The notes: generated by a model from the letters alone, not told the origin. A stretch of DNA of 64,000 bases from Endotrypanum monterogeii (GCA_000333855.2 CM007345.1:62001-126000); one strand, 5' to 3'. Positions 18,095 to 28,125 are shown, counted from the stretch's first letter. Made by a program: numbers and translations.

Positions 18095-20161
18095 TCACTC
18101 AAAAATGTCAAACGGTGTCTGCGAGACGGCTTGACTGGCGCACTCGCTGACCGTGTCGTAGTCGACAAACCCTGCCATCTGCACTGCGGCAACATTAACG
18201 TCCACGTGAATACGAGAGGGGTCGAATAGCTTCTCTTCAGCCACCACACAGTTTACGCTGTATGACGGAGACGCAGGCACACTCGGAAGAAGCGTTGCAT
18301 CTGAATGTTTAGTAGAGTTGGGGGGATGAATATCTGCCGCGGCCTCACTTCCTCGCCCCTCCGTACGCAGCTCTTTAGAAGGGAAGGCATAAATACTGCC
18401 ATGACGAGAACCCCACTGACCATCCGTCTCTATGTCACCGGTTTTCACGGCAGAATGACTTTGTGCCTTCACAGCTGCCTCGACTTTCCCCACTGCGCGG
18501 AAGAGGGCATCATCATTATGCGTGGATATGCGAGAAAAATGACGCAATGCTGCGCATGTTTCTTCTGCTTGGGAGTTTTGATACTCCAGCCTTTCCAGCA
18601 CCTGGCGAAGAAGGCTCTCCATTCGATCTTGTTGAGTGCCAACTTTGCCGAGAGCGCCTTGACACACTGTGACGGTCTCGCCTACGTCGCACACGCCTTT
18701 CCTTGTCTCATCAAGTACGCTGGTAAAGTCTGCCAACAGCGCTGTGCACGCAACAGAAGTCTCCCCTGTTTCCGCAGGCATTGCTGGTACCGCCTTTGGC
18801 GTTGGACACACCTCATCCTTGCATGATATCGCCATCTCTGTGCCGCAGCACGTGTTGGATGTTCTCCTAGGAAGAGTCTCAGAAGCGGTATGCACCTCTT
18901 CGGAAAACCGTGGTCTTGCACTAAGATTGTCGCCTAGGTGTGCCAGCAACTCTCGCAACAGATCAGCGACGGTCTCACTAAACTCTCTCTGCAGCGCAAC
19001 ACGACCATTGGCCTCGAGTAGCACAAGTTCATTCTCTATCAGATCGTCGATCTCCTCCTGCATTTCACTCGTCAGCGCGCGCTCTTCCGCCAGCTGCACC
19101 TCGTACGAGCTACGCTGCTGCTCAAGGCTCCATTCTAGTTTCTTGACCCTCACACCCGCAGAGTCGTCGATCACAGCGGCCTGTGCTCCGGCCAACACTG
19201 GCGCTATTTCGGGAATGCAGCGAGTTGCTGTAGCGGCGTAATGTGCCCCGTCGTTACTTTCGGACGCGCACAAATTTCGCTGCACTTCCACTGGTGCCGA
19301 GAGTGCACGCTTCTGCGCATGACGCGGCGAGCACGTACGTCGACCGCGACCTTCATCAGACGGTCCCGGCGACGAGTAGCCTGAAGAGAAGTCACTGGAA
19401 CGGTTTCTACAGGTGTACGAGCGATCCGCCACGGGAAGTTCAACAGTAGCATAAGCCCATCTTGGGGGTGTACTACTGGGTTTGAGTGACTCCAACACTG
19501 AGATTCTCGCGAAATCGGCTGTGCGCAGCTGCCGGAGTAAGACATTCTCGTCTTTCTCGGTAGCCTCCAGTTGCCTCCGCACAGCGGTCTCGGCGTCCGC
19601 GATGAGAATGCTTGTCATTTGGAGAAAATGATTCCTGTCCGCCGCACCTTGCCTCTCGAGCTCAAGCACACGTCGCTGTAGTGCTTTTCTCTCAGAAGAA
19701 ATGTTCCTCATTTCTATGTAAATTTTTCGAGCCTCTTGCTCGGCCTGGAGTCGGCGGGCCAAATCAGTGTCAGCAGAAGTGAGGAGGTCGTTCCGCTCCT
19801 TGACGGCTAAACCGCGCTGAGCCACAGCCTCCTGCAGCTCTAGCCGCAGCGATTCTATTTCACTGACGTACTGTTCCTCTACTCGCTTCAGTGAGTTGCG
19901 CAAGCGATACGTATCCTGGCAAGACTGGCACTGGCGCAAAGGGATATTGTCCTCCTCGGATGGGGTGCCTTCAAGTGCTACTGCACACTGCATACCATTA
20001 TCCGCACTTGCATCTAGCAGCGATGTATCCTCGATAAAAGAGGTGCCCGGCTGCGCATCAAAAAGTGCCTCAACGCGACTGGGACTGGCGAAGGAGGAAG
20101 ACAGCTGCCCCGTCCGCTGCGGTGGCGTGGATACGTTTGAGAACGTCCATCTGCCAGACAT
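18095..20161 (-). CDS. Coiled-coil protein, unknown function
   Basis: 688 residues with a clear ATG (MSGRWTFSNVSTPPQRTGQL). The N-terminal 70 residues are Ser/Thr/Pro-rich; a single CQSC pair (78-81) precedes a coiled coil of about 130 residues (to about 215). After a low-complexity segment rich in Ser, Pro and Arg a second coiled coil runs over about 345-420, with weaker helical sequence toward 560. The C-terminus ends FVDYDTVSECASQAVSQTPFDIFE-like polar sequence. No enzyme motif was recognised. A cytoskeletal or flagellar role is possible by resemblance in style only. Confidence 0.88.
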   Translation of the reverse strand: MSGRWTFSNVSTPPQRTGQLSSSFASPSRVEALFDAQPGTSFIEDTSLLDASADNGMQCAVALEGTPSEEDNIPLRQCQSCQDTYRLRNSLKRVEEQYVSEIESLRLELQEAVAQRGLAVKERNDLLTSADTDLARRLQAEQEARKIYIEMRNISSERKALQRRVLELERQGAADRNHFLQMTSILIADAETAVRRQLEATEKDENVLLRQLRTADFARISVLESLKPSSTPPRWAYATVELPVADRSYTCRNRSSDFSSGYSSPGPSDEGRGRRTCSPRHAQKRALSAPVEVQRNLCASESNDGAHYAATATRCIPEIAPVLAGAQAAVIDDSAGVRVKKLEWSLEQQRSSYEVQLAEERALTSEMQEEIDDLIENELVLLEANGRVALQREFSETVADLLRELLAHLGDNLSARPRFSEEVHTASETLPRRTSNTCCGTEMAISCKDEVCPTPKAVPAMPAETGETSVACTALLADFTSVLDETRKGVCDVGETVTVCQGALGKVGTQQDRMESLLRQVLERLEYQNSQAEETCAALRHFSRISTHNDDALFRAVGKVEAAVKAQSHSAVKTGDIETDGQWGSRHGSIYAFPSKELRTEGRGSEAAADIHPPNSTKHSDATLLPSVPASPSYSVNCVVAEEKLFDPSRIHVDVNVAAVQMAGFVDYDTVSECASQAVSQTPFDIFE

Positions 20162-20752
20162 CTCCTTGCTACGTGCTCAGACTCTTTTTTATTATTCTGT
20201 ATGAGTGATTCTGTTTCTATATGCTTGTGATATCCGCCTTCTTTTTTATCTGCTTGTGCGTGTGTACGTCTTTGTATATAGTTTTAAGAATGTTTGCCGT
20301 CACGCCTGGGAGGGAGGATAGGTTTGTGTGTGCGTGCGTTGGTATGCCTCCCAGAACAGCAACGACAAGTGCAGAATGCAGAGTACAAAAGACAAAAAAG
20401 TGAGAGAGGGACAGATGAAGGTGGGGGCTGTAAGTCAACTACAGGGCAGTGTGAGAAAGAGGAGCTATTTGTAGACCTTTTCTAGTGGAAATACTATCTC
20501 TTGTCGTCGTTTTTTTTAAAGTTTTGTTTTAATTGTTGTTGTTGTTGTTGTCAGAGAAAAGAAAGGGGCTGATACCCATGATGTCTCTCAAAGTGATAAA
20601 AGCAACCCACTCAGTCCCTCCTGACAACAGTGTATTTGAGCTTCACATATTGTCATTTTTTTTTCTTTTTAGAGTTAATTATTAGAGATCACGTGGAGAA
20701 GACGAAAAACACCGAAAAAAAAACATTTTTTGTACGTTTTTTTTTTTTTGAG

Positions 20753-20753
<1 letters not shown>

Positions 20754-20784
<31 letters not shown>

Positions 20785-20791
20785 GTGTGTG
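20754..20791. repeat. Compound (GT)(TA)(GT) microsatellite
   Basis: Short GT flanks around a TA array of about 22 bases. Confidence 0.85.
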
Positions 20792-21321
20792 GTATTTCTC
20801 AGCTACATGCGTCTCTGGCAATCGCATGTCTCTGCGAGACAACTCCGTTAATCTACACACACACACACACATATATACACCTAATCACTTACAGACAATC
20901 ACTCACGCAATCACTTTAAAGCTGAGATGGGCGAAACCACATACCCACATTCAGATTTCTTAGGGTGTTGGCGTTCTTAAGCACACAAAGCAAGTATCTA
21001 CGATGCGAGGTAGGACATGGGAGGAAGGGTGATAAAAAAATGGAGAAAGGGGGGAGACACTCGCACACACCAAAGCGTCTGAGAACGTCGCATATTTTCT
21101 CATCAAGTACACACAAATAAACACACAGACACACACACACACACAGGCACAGACACAGACACAGGCACAGACGGATTCGATATGTGAAGAGTGGGCGGAT
21201 GGGGAAGACAAACATTCCCTGAAAAGTAAATATAGATAATAATAAGAGATGATCAAGGGAGCCCCTCTAAAGTAACCACTCAGACACAGACACAGGGCGA
21301 GTTATCCGTGGATATACATGA

Positions 21322-21356
<35 letters not shown>
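21322..21356. repeat. Compound (AT)n(GA)n microsatellite
   Basis: AT units (21322-21336) followed by GA units (21337-21356); the only clear GA array in the window. Confidence 0.9.
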
Positions 21357-21868
21357 TAAATATATGAGAGAGAAATATGTACCGATGGTAACCAATGTTG
21401 TGCCTTTTGAGGGGAGGGGGGACTATTGTGAGGATAGGTGCGCTGCATGGCCTGCTAAGTGGGAACGGATGTCAGGCACGGTGAGAGAAAAGAAAAAAGC
21501 GGGGTTCTGCTGAGTGGGACTGGAAGCGGTGGAAGTTATAATAATAACTCAGCAAGAAGGGAGAGTGTAAGATATTTCCTGGGTTCGCAGTGGTTAGTTG
21601 CCCACTCGGGCTTCGCACTCCAGCTGAGCTACGCGCAGGCAGCAGTCATCACCACTATGAGCCGTGGGGTGATGAAGGGATAGGGTCCCATCGGTCACCG
21701 AACACTTCACTAGAAGAAAAAAAGTTTAAACGGAAGGGACAGTCAGGACACAAAGACCACTGACATCTGGCGCTGCTCGCACGATACCCCCTTCCAGTGC
21801 CTCACACACAGTGATCTATGAGATACCTAACACCACACACAAGCAGGGGAGGGGGAGAAGGAATATCA

Positions 21869-23686
21869 TCAGCGAACGCCCGACTTCTTGGAGCGAGGTG
21901 CTGGAGGAACTGTCGGGGAGGAAGTCATGTCATTCGTAGAGCTGTTCCCGTTGCTGCTGCCACCCATATCTTGTCCATTAGACGATGGTACTGAGCCAGT
22001 GACGGGAGCTGTTGACACCCGAGCGGAAGCCGGCGCCGGTACCTTAATTGAAAGAGAGGTTAGCGACTCACCACACGAGTTGCCGCTCCCCGCTTTGCCT
22101 GAGGGACTAGTGGTGCCATTCATAGCGCTACCGTTGTTCAGCTGATTGCGTCGACTCGCGGGAATCGGGATGGCAAGGCCACTGTCGCTGGCAGGAGCTG
22201 GCGGGGTTGCCAAGTAGACCCCCACGCTGCCTCGACCACGACCGATCGGCGGCGGCGGGAGCGGCGGCGGCGGCAGCCTCGCAGAACTACGATCGCCGCG
22301 CACGACACCACCACGCCCACGTGGCAGTGGAATACTGGGGCCGGAATGCGATAAAGGAACGCTAGATTCCGCCCTTCCCATATAGCTGTCAATAAAGTCG
22401 CGCAGGTCAGCACCTGCCTCCAGCCTTAACCGCGTGCCGTCACGCTGCTTGAAGAGCGATAACCCGTCCAACGACCGCGTGGCGGCTTCTGGAATGCTGC
22501 AGTGATGCTGCACCCACTCAATAGAACACGCCTTGGCCTCGCGTCGCCCCTGCACCCCATTGGGCAAAACACGCGCATACCCAAATACAGTGGGCGGGGC
22601 GGAAAGGAGGAAGACAAGAACAGCCGAGCCACGAGAATCTGCGCAGGCGTGCAGCTCCTCTGACAGCACCGGGCTCGGCCAGAACAAGTCCTCTCGCACG
22701 GCTTCATCGGCATCCTTCTCCGTAATGAACGTGACGAAGGTTGCTGTGTGCTTCCCTTTGATGACAGCGCTGCTCTGCACCGCAGCAGCTGGCACCGGCG
22801 TTCCTGTAGGAGAGCTAGCCAAGGGCACCGCGGGCGCTAGCATGGTGGACATTGAAGATCCGGTGGATGCCTGCAGGCGCTGTTGGCTGCGCGGGGCGGG
22901 AAGCGCTGGGCCTTCGTAGTCCAGCCCCCCACCGATGGGAGTAAGCGCAGCGGGTGGGAGACGCCGCTCCATTATGACGCTGCTGCGCGGTGCTGGAACG
23001 TTGGGATTATGCGATGGCGGTGGTGGTGGCGGCGGCGGCGGCGGAGGGGCATCGATGCGGTGTGGTATAATGTGGGCGCGCGGGGGTGGTGGTGGTGGTG
23101 GGGGTGGCGGTGGCGGCGGCGGGAGCATCGACTCGGAAATCATTTGGTAGAGCTTCTCTCTCACTGGCTCACGGTCGCTGAGCTCGGTGTAGATAAAATG
23201 TTTTCCGTAGAACTGAAGAACACGTGGAATGATGAGAAGCTTGCTGGTGTCCTGGAGGATAACCCAGCCGCGACCGTTACAACTCGTGGTTTGGCCAGGG
23301 AATACGTCTGCCTCCTTCACCATATCAAATGTCTCGAAATAACGACCCAACATCTCCGGCGTTGTATCGAAGGGCAAGTGAGAGACATAAAGACAGACGT
23401 ATTTGGTGGCGGTGGCATAGAGAGATCCGGTACGGGGGTCCTTGAAGAAGGCGTGGTACTGGGCGTTGGGGAGTAGCTTCGGCAGGGTTACCCCGTTTTC
23501 ATCAGCCGAAGTGGACAGAGGTACTTCACGTGGCGGTACATGCGTCGGGTCGAAGAGCTTAGTGCCCTCGGGAAAGTATTGATATAGGGGAAGACGGTAG
23601 TCTTCCATCAGGAAGAGGCGGTCACCGTTCACGTACACAAACGGTGCCACCGCCGAGGCGCTCGTGGATCCGGTGTCGCTGGACAT
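21869..23686 (-). CDS. RRM protein with polyproline tracts and putative YTH (m6A-reader) domain
   Basis: 605 residues. An RRM spans about 96-170 (RNP2-like VCLYVSHLP at 97-105; RNP1-like GRGWVIL at 138-144). Two polyproline runs follow (189-202 and 214-224), able to bind profilin, SH3 or WW proteins. Residues 313-438 resemble a YTH domain: ATFVTFITEKDADEAV matches the first strand and helix, LFW (W336) the GVW aromatic-cage position, AVLVFLLS and FGYARV (368-373) the central strands, SIEWV (W391) the following strand, and KQRDGTRLRLEAGADL (413-428) the conserved RDGxE..G..L end. The loop that normally carries another cage tryptophan is short. The C-terminal 160 residues are Pro/Gly/Ser-rich with RG motifs. 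It probably binds mRNA in nucleus or cytoplasm. The RRM is solid; YTH is an inference from pattern. The start is ATG with a strong acceptor 22 bases upstream. Confidence 0.85.
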   Translation of the reverse strand: MSSDTGSTSASAVAPFVYVNGDRLFLMEDYRLPLYQYFPEGTKLFDPTHVPPREVPLSTSADENGVTLPKLLPNAQYHAFFKDPRTGSLYATATKYVCLYVSHLPFDTTPEMLGRYFETFDMVKEADVFPGQTTSCNGRGWVILQDTSKLLIIPRVLQFYGKHFIYTELSDREPVREKLYQMISESMLPPPPPPPPPPPPPPRAHIIPHRIDAPPPPPPPPPPPSHNPNVPAPRSSVIMERRLPPAALTPIGGGLDYEGPALPAPRSQQRLQASTGSSMSTMLAPAVPLASSPTGTPVPAAAVQSSAVIKGKHTATFVTFITEKDADEAVREDLFWPSPVLSEELHACADSRGSAVLVFLLSAPPTVFGYARVLPNGVQGRREAKACSIEWVQHHCSIPEAATRSLDGLSLFKQRDGTRLRLEAGADLRDFIDSYMGRAESSVPLSHSGPSIPLPRGRGGVVRGDRSSARLPPPPLPPPPIGRGRGSVGVYLATPPAPASDSGLAIPIPASRRNQLNNGSAMNGTTSPSGKAGSGNSCGESLTSLSIKVPAPASARVSTAPVTGSVPSSNGQDMGGSSNGNSSTNDMTSSPTVPPAPRSKKSGVR

Positions 23687-23707
23687 GGCTCCCCCTTCTT
23701 CCCGCGT

Positions 23708-23709
23708 CT
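23708..23709 (-). promoter_or_regulatory. Candidate spliced-leader acceptor AG for the RRM-YTH gene
   Basis: The coding strand has a long pyrimidine tract (about 23714-23760, including TTTTTTTTTCTTTCTC) followed by TTCAG. This would give a 5' UTR of about 21 bases before the ATG at 23686. It is one of the clearest acceptors in the window. Confidence 0.6.
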
Positions 23710-23862
23710 GAATCGAGAAAGAAAAAAAAAGAGATCGGAAAAGAGCAGGACTGGGGAAAGTGAGAAAGCCAAGAGCGTGAGCAGAGGTAGCCTCGGAGAG
23801 TCTTCGTGTGACTCACTCCTTCGTGGGTGGAGAACGAATGAGAGAGTTACGCCAGGCAAGGA

Positions 23863-23868
<6 letters not shown>

Positions 23869-23899
<31 letters not shown>
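23869..23899. repeat. (TG)n microsatellite
   Basis: Uninterrupted array of about 30 bases in the 5' flank of the RRM-YTH gene. Confidence 0.9.
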
Positions 23900-23901
<2 letters not shown>

Positions 23902-24984
23902 GGCGCCACCGCCACGCAATACATATATGCAATTCTCAGAGGAAAAAAAAAATTGAGGGAAAAAAGGTATGGGGGAAGAAATTAAGATCAAAATGAGGAA
24001 GAACATACACATCACCGCTGAAATATTCGGAGGACACACAATACTTAACCCGCTGGAGCCGGTGAATCAGGCGACCACCCTTTTTTTTTTCAAAAAGAGG
24101 AATGACAGAACCTACGTGCAGTGAGCTCGTCCGTGTGTGTATGTGTGAGTGTGCGTGCGTTCGTAACCGCGCACATATTCGCTAAAGGAGTACCCCACAA
24201 GCAAGACAAACCGGCGAAGAGTGTATGTATGAGGGAAGCGGGGGCAGAGGATTTTTATTCCAGATGTCTGTATTATTATCCGTTACTGAGTGCGGGAAGT
24301 CTCGCTATACACCATCAGTATCATCATCACACATAAACTGCACAGACATTGTTTCTCTCAATTTCTCAACTCACGACAGAAGGAGGTGAGACTACCCTCT
24401 CTCTCTCTCGTGAACACGAGTCAAAAAACTGAAATGGTGCACGCAACGCTGTTGCACCGGTGACAGTGAATCTACACACACATATATATAACGTATATAT
24501 AGGCGGAGAAGTGCGTACTACATTGCTCTGTGGGGGGCCGATGTAATCAAAACGAAAGAAGAGCAACAAAGTGCATGAGAGAGAAACACACATCTACTTA
24601 CACGCATTAGACATTCAAGATAGAGAAGCGAGGGGGGGGAAGGCGAGCGAACATGTGCAACACTGCCTCTCCTTTAACAGTGATATATATATATATATAT
24701 TTTTTTTCATATGCGTATGCGCGGACCATTGGCAGCTATCCAGCGCACGACTCATGCCTCGCGACAAAGCCAGCGCTCACATCAAGAACACTACAGAGAC
24801 AGATATGCACACAATTGACGCCGTGGTGGGATAAAAAAAGAATACCACCTCTCAAGTGGCGAGGAGCGTTGAGGCAGCAAAAAGATCAGTCGGTCCACTC
24901 ACTGGAAAACGAGGGGAGGGGGGGGGAAGGAAGAGACTTCGATAGTCTCACCCCAAGTGAAATCAGCCCACACGGCCTACAGAG

Positions 24985-26817
24985 CTAGTCCCTCCCCTCC
25001 CCCTCCTCTGCACACGTCATGGATATCCGAATCTTTTCTTTGCCGGGTAAGGCACCAACAACCACCACCTGAAAGGCGCGCTCATAGGGCAGTGTTTTTG
25101 TACTTTGGGTTGACCAGGACCAGAGAACTGGTAGCAGCGCCACCGGTACATCCTCCGTTACGACAAGAGTAGCACGACTCATCTCCTCGAAGGTACATCC
25201 GAAAAAAGCAAGGTAGCGCTCGCAGTTCGCCATAGCAAAAAGGAACTGTGCGAGAGTATCTACGACACCCTGTCCACTTTGTCCTTCACGGTGTGTTTCT
25301 GCCAGAAACATTTCCAAGCGTTGTCGGCAAGTAGCAGGAAGATCGGCGGCGGTGGCCACCTCCCCCGTTGGGGCAAGACGTCCAGGTGCAGCGCTCAGAA
25401 ACAGCTGCGAGGCTCCACTGGGAAGATACACGCGACGGGCTTGCGAGTACGGCCCCGGTTCCCCAAATGCCCAGCAGCTGCGGCTTTGCGCGTGGAGAAC
25501 CACCTGTTTGATGCTTTCTCTTGGCGCAGCGAGCACTTCGGCCTCAAGCAGAGAGAGAAGTGGGTTCCCAGCGCGCGCCGTGACGAGTAGTCCAGGGGGA
25601 CAGACATGGGACACCTTGGCAGCATACACAGAGCGGCACGACGCTTCCCAGGAAGACTCAGGGACGGAGATGTGGTAGTAGAAGGCGGTAAGATCGCGCT
25701 CCTGTGCCCATGCCTGTAGAGTGGCAAGGCACGTATCGAGCGCCTCCGCGATAGACGTACCAGACTCGTGTAGAGTTGTGTATGAATGATGTTCGACGCC
25801 TGCCCCGGCGGCTGGAACACACGCCTCCAAGAACAAAGTGTTGCTGCTGATAGGTAACGCTGTCGAGGCACTTATTTCACAAGCGGTTGACGGAGACGGT
25901 GTCGCACTGACCGAAAAAGAAGAGAGACTGCGTAGGAGAGGCATCACGTCTGACGGGAAGGTGACGTTGCCCGCTCGCAGATGCATCAGCAGCTCCCGTT
26001 CTTGGGCCTGCTGCTCAGTCGCCTTGGGTACACGTGTAACCGCGAGCACACCATGCCCCGAAGGAGAAATATCGTTGTCGTCCTGCATCACCACCTCCAG
26101 TGATGTAACTGTCAACTGCTCCGAGTGGAAGAGGGGGCAGCTCAACACAGTCGTTTCATACTCGCCGCCTTCGCCTGCGAGGTGAGACTGGTAGAGCTCC
26201 GTCATCTTCTCCAGCGTTGGGCGCGCTTCCTCGAGCGTCTTGCCGATGAGAAGGCGCGGCATCAGCCCAATAGACGCCGTTTTAACAAGGATGGCACGTA
26301 CGTGAAGCGCCTCGGCCATGTCAAGAATCTCATCAGGTTCACGCATCCAAAGGTACGCCAGCGATTCGAGCCCCAGCCGATCGCAGATGTGTTCGACACG
26401 GGTCCGCTGGTAGTTGGAAAGGATGGCGCCACTGGTGAGACCTTGCACCTCCGGAAACTCTTCTTTTACCAGATTAATCAGTTTGAATAGCGACTCCACC
26501 TCGTCCCCCTCGGGAGGATTTTCCGAGTAGAGTAGCGACTGGTCTTTTGCACCACCGCGCCTCACGTAAGCGCGACGAAGCGGCAGTCCAAGACAGGCAG
26601 CGATGCCCTCCACAGCCTCAAAACCAACGGTTTGATACATGTACGAGTCTATCTCGTGCCCGTGTACACCCGCTTCGGTCTTCTCCACTGACGCATCTTC
26701 GCACTCCAGCAAGGGTGCCATGTTCACAATAACAACCGGTTCATGCCCGTAGCGGTATGCCATCAGCACCGCCAGGATACTGTCCTTACCTCCCGAGAGA
26801 AGCGCGATGGTCTTCAT
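24985..26817 (-). CDS. DPH6: Diphthine-ammonia ligase (DPH6) with RidA-like tail
   Basis: 610 residues. The N-terminus has the ATP-pyrophosphatase PP-loop SGGKDS (8-13), and the family motifs GAILSNYQRTRVE (130-142) and GEGGEYETTVLSCPLF (215-230) are intact. DPH6 amidates diphthine on elongation factor 2, the last step of diphthamide synthesis, in the cytosol. After about 235 the protein continues into two RidA/YjgF-like regions (about 322-430 and 445-600), the same arrangement as in fungal and plant DPH6; animal DPH6 lacks them. The second RidA-like region retains the GPYSQA segment (455-460). The start is the ATG that gives the family-standard MKTIALLSGGKDS beginning. Assignment is secure. 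Confidence 0.95.
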   Translation of the reverse strand: MKTIALLSGGKDSILAVLMAYRYGHEPVVIVNMAPLLECEDASVEKTEAGVHGHEIDSYMYQTVGFEAVEGIAACLGLPLRRAYVRRGGAKDQSLLYSENPPEGDEVESLFKLINLVKEEFPEVQGLTSGAILSNYQRTRVEHICDRLGLESLAYLWMREPDEILDMAEALHVRAILVKTASIGLMPRLLIGKTLEEARPTLEKMTELYQSHLAGEGGEYETTVLSCPLFHSEQLTVTSLEVVMQDDNDISPSGHGVLAVTRVPKATEQQAQERELLMHLRAGNVTFPSDVMPLLRSLSSFSVSATPSPSTACEISASTALPISSNTLFLEACVPAAGAGVEHHSYTTLHESGTSIAEALDTCLATLQAWAQERDLTAFYYHISVPESSWEASCRSVYAAKVSHVCPPGLLVTARAGNPLLSLLEAEVLAAPRESIKQVVLHAQSRSCWAFGEPGPYSQARRVYLPSGASQLFLSAAPGRLAPTGEVATAADLPATCRQRLEMFLAETHREGQSGQGVVDTLAQFLFAMANCERYLAFFGCTFEEMSRATLVVTEDVPVALLPVLWSWSTQSTKTLPYERAFQVVVVGALPGKEKIRISMTCAEEGEGRD

Positions 26818-26869
26818 TCGAGAGAACCAGCGATGTCACGAAACGTGTTGTGGAAGGAAGAAAGAAGAA

Positions 26870-26871
26870 CT
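26870..26871 (-). promoter_or_regulatory. Candidate spliced-leader acceptor AG for DPH6
   Basis: On the coding strand a pyrimidine-rich stretch (CTCTCCTTCATATCG...) ends in CAG here, about 53 bases before the ATG, and no other AG lies between it and the start codon. Confidence 0.4.
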
Positions 26872-27306
26872 GGATGACGATATGAAGGAGAGCGGTACAT
26901 GCGTCCACGCTTACATCCCTTTTCTCGAAAGTGAGTGTAGGGTGCTTGTGTGCGGTGGTGTGCGTCTTCCGTGGAGAAAAAAAAAGGCACGTACCGAGGG
27001 GTGGGGGGGTAGCAGACGACTACGACCCCGCCCATTGAAATAATGATGCGTTGCAGCCCATAGAAGACGAGAAAGTAAACGTAAGGGGAGACGAGGAGTC
27101 AGTGGAGCACATTTTATCTGATGGCACAACGCAGCAAAGGTAGAGAAAACGATTGCCGAGATGAGACGGAAAAAAGGAAAAGGTCTCACCAAAATATGCT
27201 GTATATATTTAAATGTACATGCCGGTGATGCCCTATTTTGGCTGCTGAGCCGCGAGTGTGCATTCAAAACTCTGTGCATCGTTTCGCAGACCCCCTATGT
27301 GGATAT

Positions 27307-27335
27307 GGAGGGAGGGAGGGAGGGAGGGAGGGAGG
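27307..27335 (+). repeat. (GGAG)n tetranucleotide repeat
   Basis: Seven or so GGAG units in a row give GGG tracts separated by one A on the plus strand, which meets the simple G-quadruplex pattern. On the transcript (minus strand) it reads as a C-rich CTCC repeat. Confidence 0.9.
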
Positions 27336-27538
27336 AGGGGTGAGGGCCGGCCATACGCCCCCCTCTGTACATTTCACTGTTGCAGGTATGTGAGCATCTG
27401 TTTGCGGTTTCTGCTGATCACGAGAGAGAGAAGATGGAGGGAACACACTTTCTCAGTCGATGATGTACCGCTACGTACAAACGAACAAAGACAGGCGGCT
27501 TCCGGCATATCAAGTACACTTGGCGCCAAGCTCGTGCA

Positions 27539-27811
27539 CTACAAAGTCTTGCGTGGACGACTGAGTTGGCTGTAGACCATCGCAGCTGACATCACACCTA
27601 TGAGCGCCCCACGAAAAATAGTGGAGTGGACCTCTTGGAATAGAGCCACGGCCACAACGACGATCACACCACGCCTTTCCGCTGGTGTCAGTGTCCATTG
27701 CGGCAATGTCTTGCCTTTGGACGGTTTCGGTGACGTCTCCTCACTGGTAGCAGTCACCTCGGGTGTGACTGCTACGGCTGCAGCGGTGTGCATGGACTCC
27801 ACCCCGGACAT
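27539..27811 (-). CDS. Small membrane protein, unknown function
   Basis: 90 residues with an ATG start. The first 45 residues are polar and Thr/Ser-rich, followed by two hydrophobic stretches, GVIVVVAVALF (48-58) and FRGALIGVMSAAMVY (66-80), likely one hairpin or two short membrane segments, and a basic tail (SRPRKTL). It matches no family I recognise. It sits alone between DPH6 and the 90-residue gene's upstream FCP1-like neighbour, with ordinary coding composition; size and lack of homology recognition lower the confidence. A short tail-anchored or mitochondrial inner-membrane protein is possible. Confidence 0.6.
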   Translation of the reverse strand: MSGVESMHTAAAVAVTPEVTATSEETSPKPSKGKTLPQWTLTPAERRGVIVVVAVALFQEVHSTIFRGALIGVMSAAMVYSQLSRPRKTL

Positions 27812-28089
27812 TAAAGACTTAGTTGTGTCTGTGTGTGTGTGTGTGTGCGCGCGAGTGTTTACCTCTGCATGTATGTTGATACCGGTGTTCTGGTGCAGGC
27901 GAGGCCACAGACACGGAATAAATAAAAAGGAAGGAGCCAGAAAGGGAAGGAATGGCGATCAGGTAGAGGAGAAATACGGCAGAAGGGAACGAATCTAGGG
28001 GAAAAGTAGTGGAAGAAAAAGATAGAGTAGCATCCCCAGAATGTTAAATCTGTGTGGCTCACGGCTAGAAAATCTCTGACCCCGTGTAT

Positions 28090-28125
<36 letters not shown>
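28090..28125. repeat. Compound (CA)n(TA)n microsatellite
   Basis: About 10 bases of CA followed by about 25 bases of TA. Confidence 0.9.

Larger units (their letters stand above)
20162..21868. other. Intergenic spacer, 1.7 kb, repeat-dense
   Basis: No gene is supported. Repeats: a GT-TA-GT compound array (20754-20791), a (CA)n array (20855-20870), an imperfect CA array with ACAGGC/ACAGAC variants (21121-21171), and (AT)n followed by (GA)n (21322-21356). A/T homopolymer runs cluster at 20510-20750. The sequence around 21590-21660 has a weak tRNA D-arm look on the minus strand but no T-arm. Confidence 0.55.
23687..24984. other. Intergenic spacer, 1.3 kb
   Basis: No gene is supported. A (TG)n array lies at 23869-23899 about 180 bases upstream of the RRM-YTH gene, and a (TA)n array at 24682-24700. 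A/T homopolymer runs occur near 23941-23952 and 24081-24090. Confidence 0.6.
26818..27538. other. Intergenic spacer with GGAG repeat
   Basis: No gene is supported. A (GGAG)n array sits at 27307-27335; purine-rich plus-strand segments near 26850-26870 give coding-strand pyrimidine tracts. Confidence 0.6.

Noticed and set aside
21590..21660. Minus-strand sequence resembling a tRNA D-arm (GTAGCTCAGCTGG)
   Set aside because: The D-stem does not close properly and no T-arm (GGTTCRANYCC) follows at the right distance; no acceptor stem can be drawn.
22883..23476. 197-residue plus-strand frame rich in Gly/Trp/Arg
   Set aside because: It is the antisense of the polyproline and RRM coding region; the Gly runs are the complement of Pro codons.
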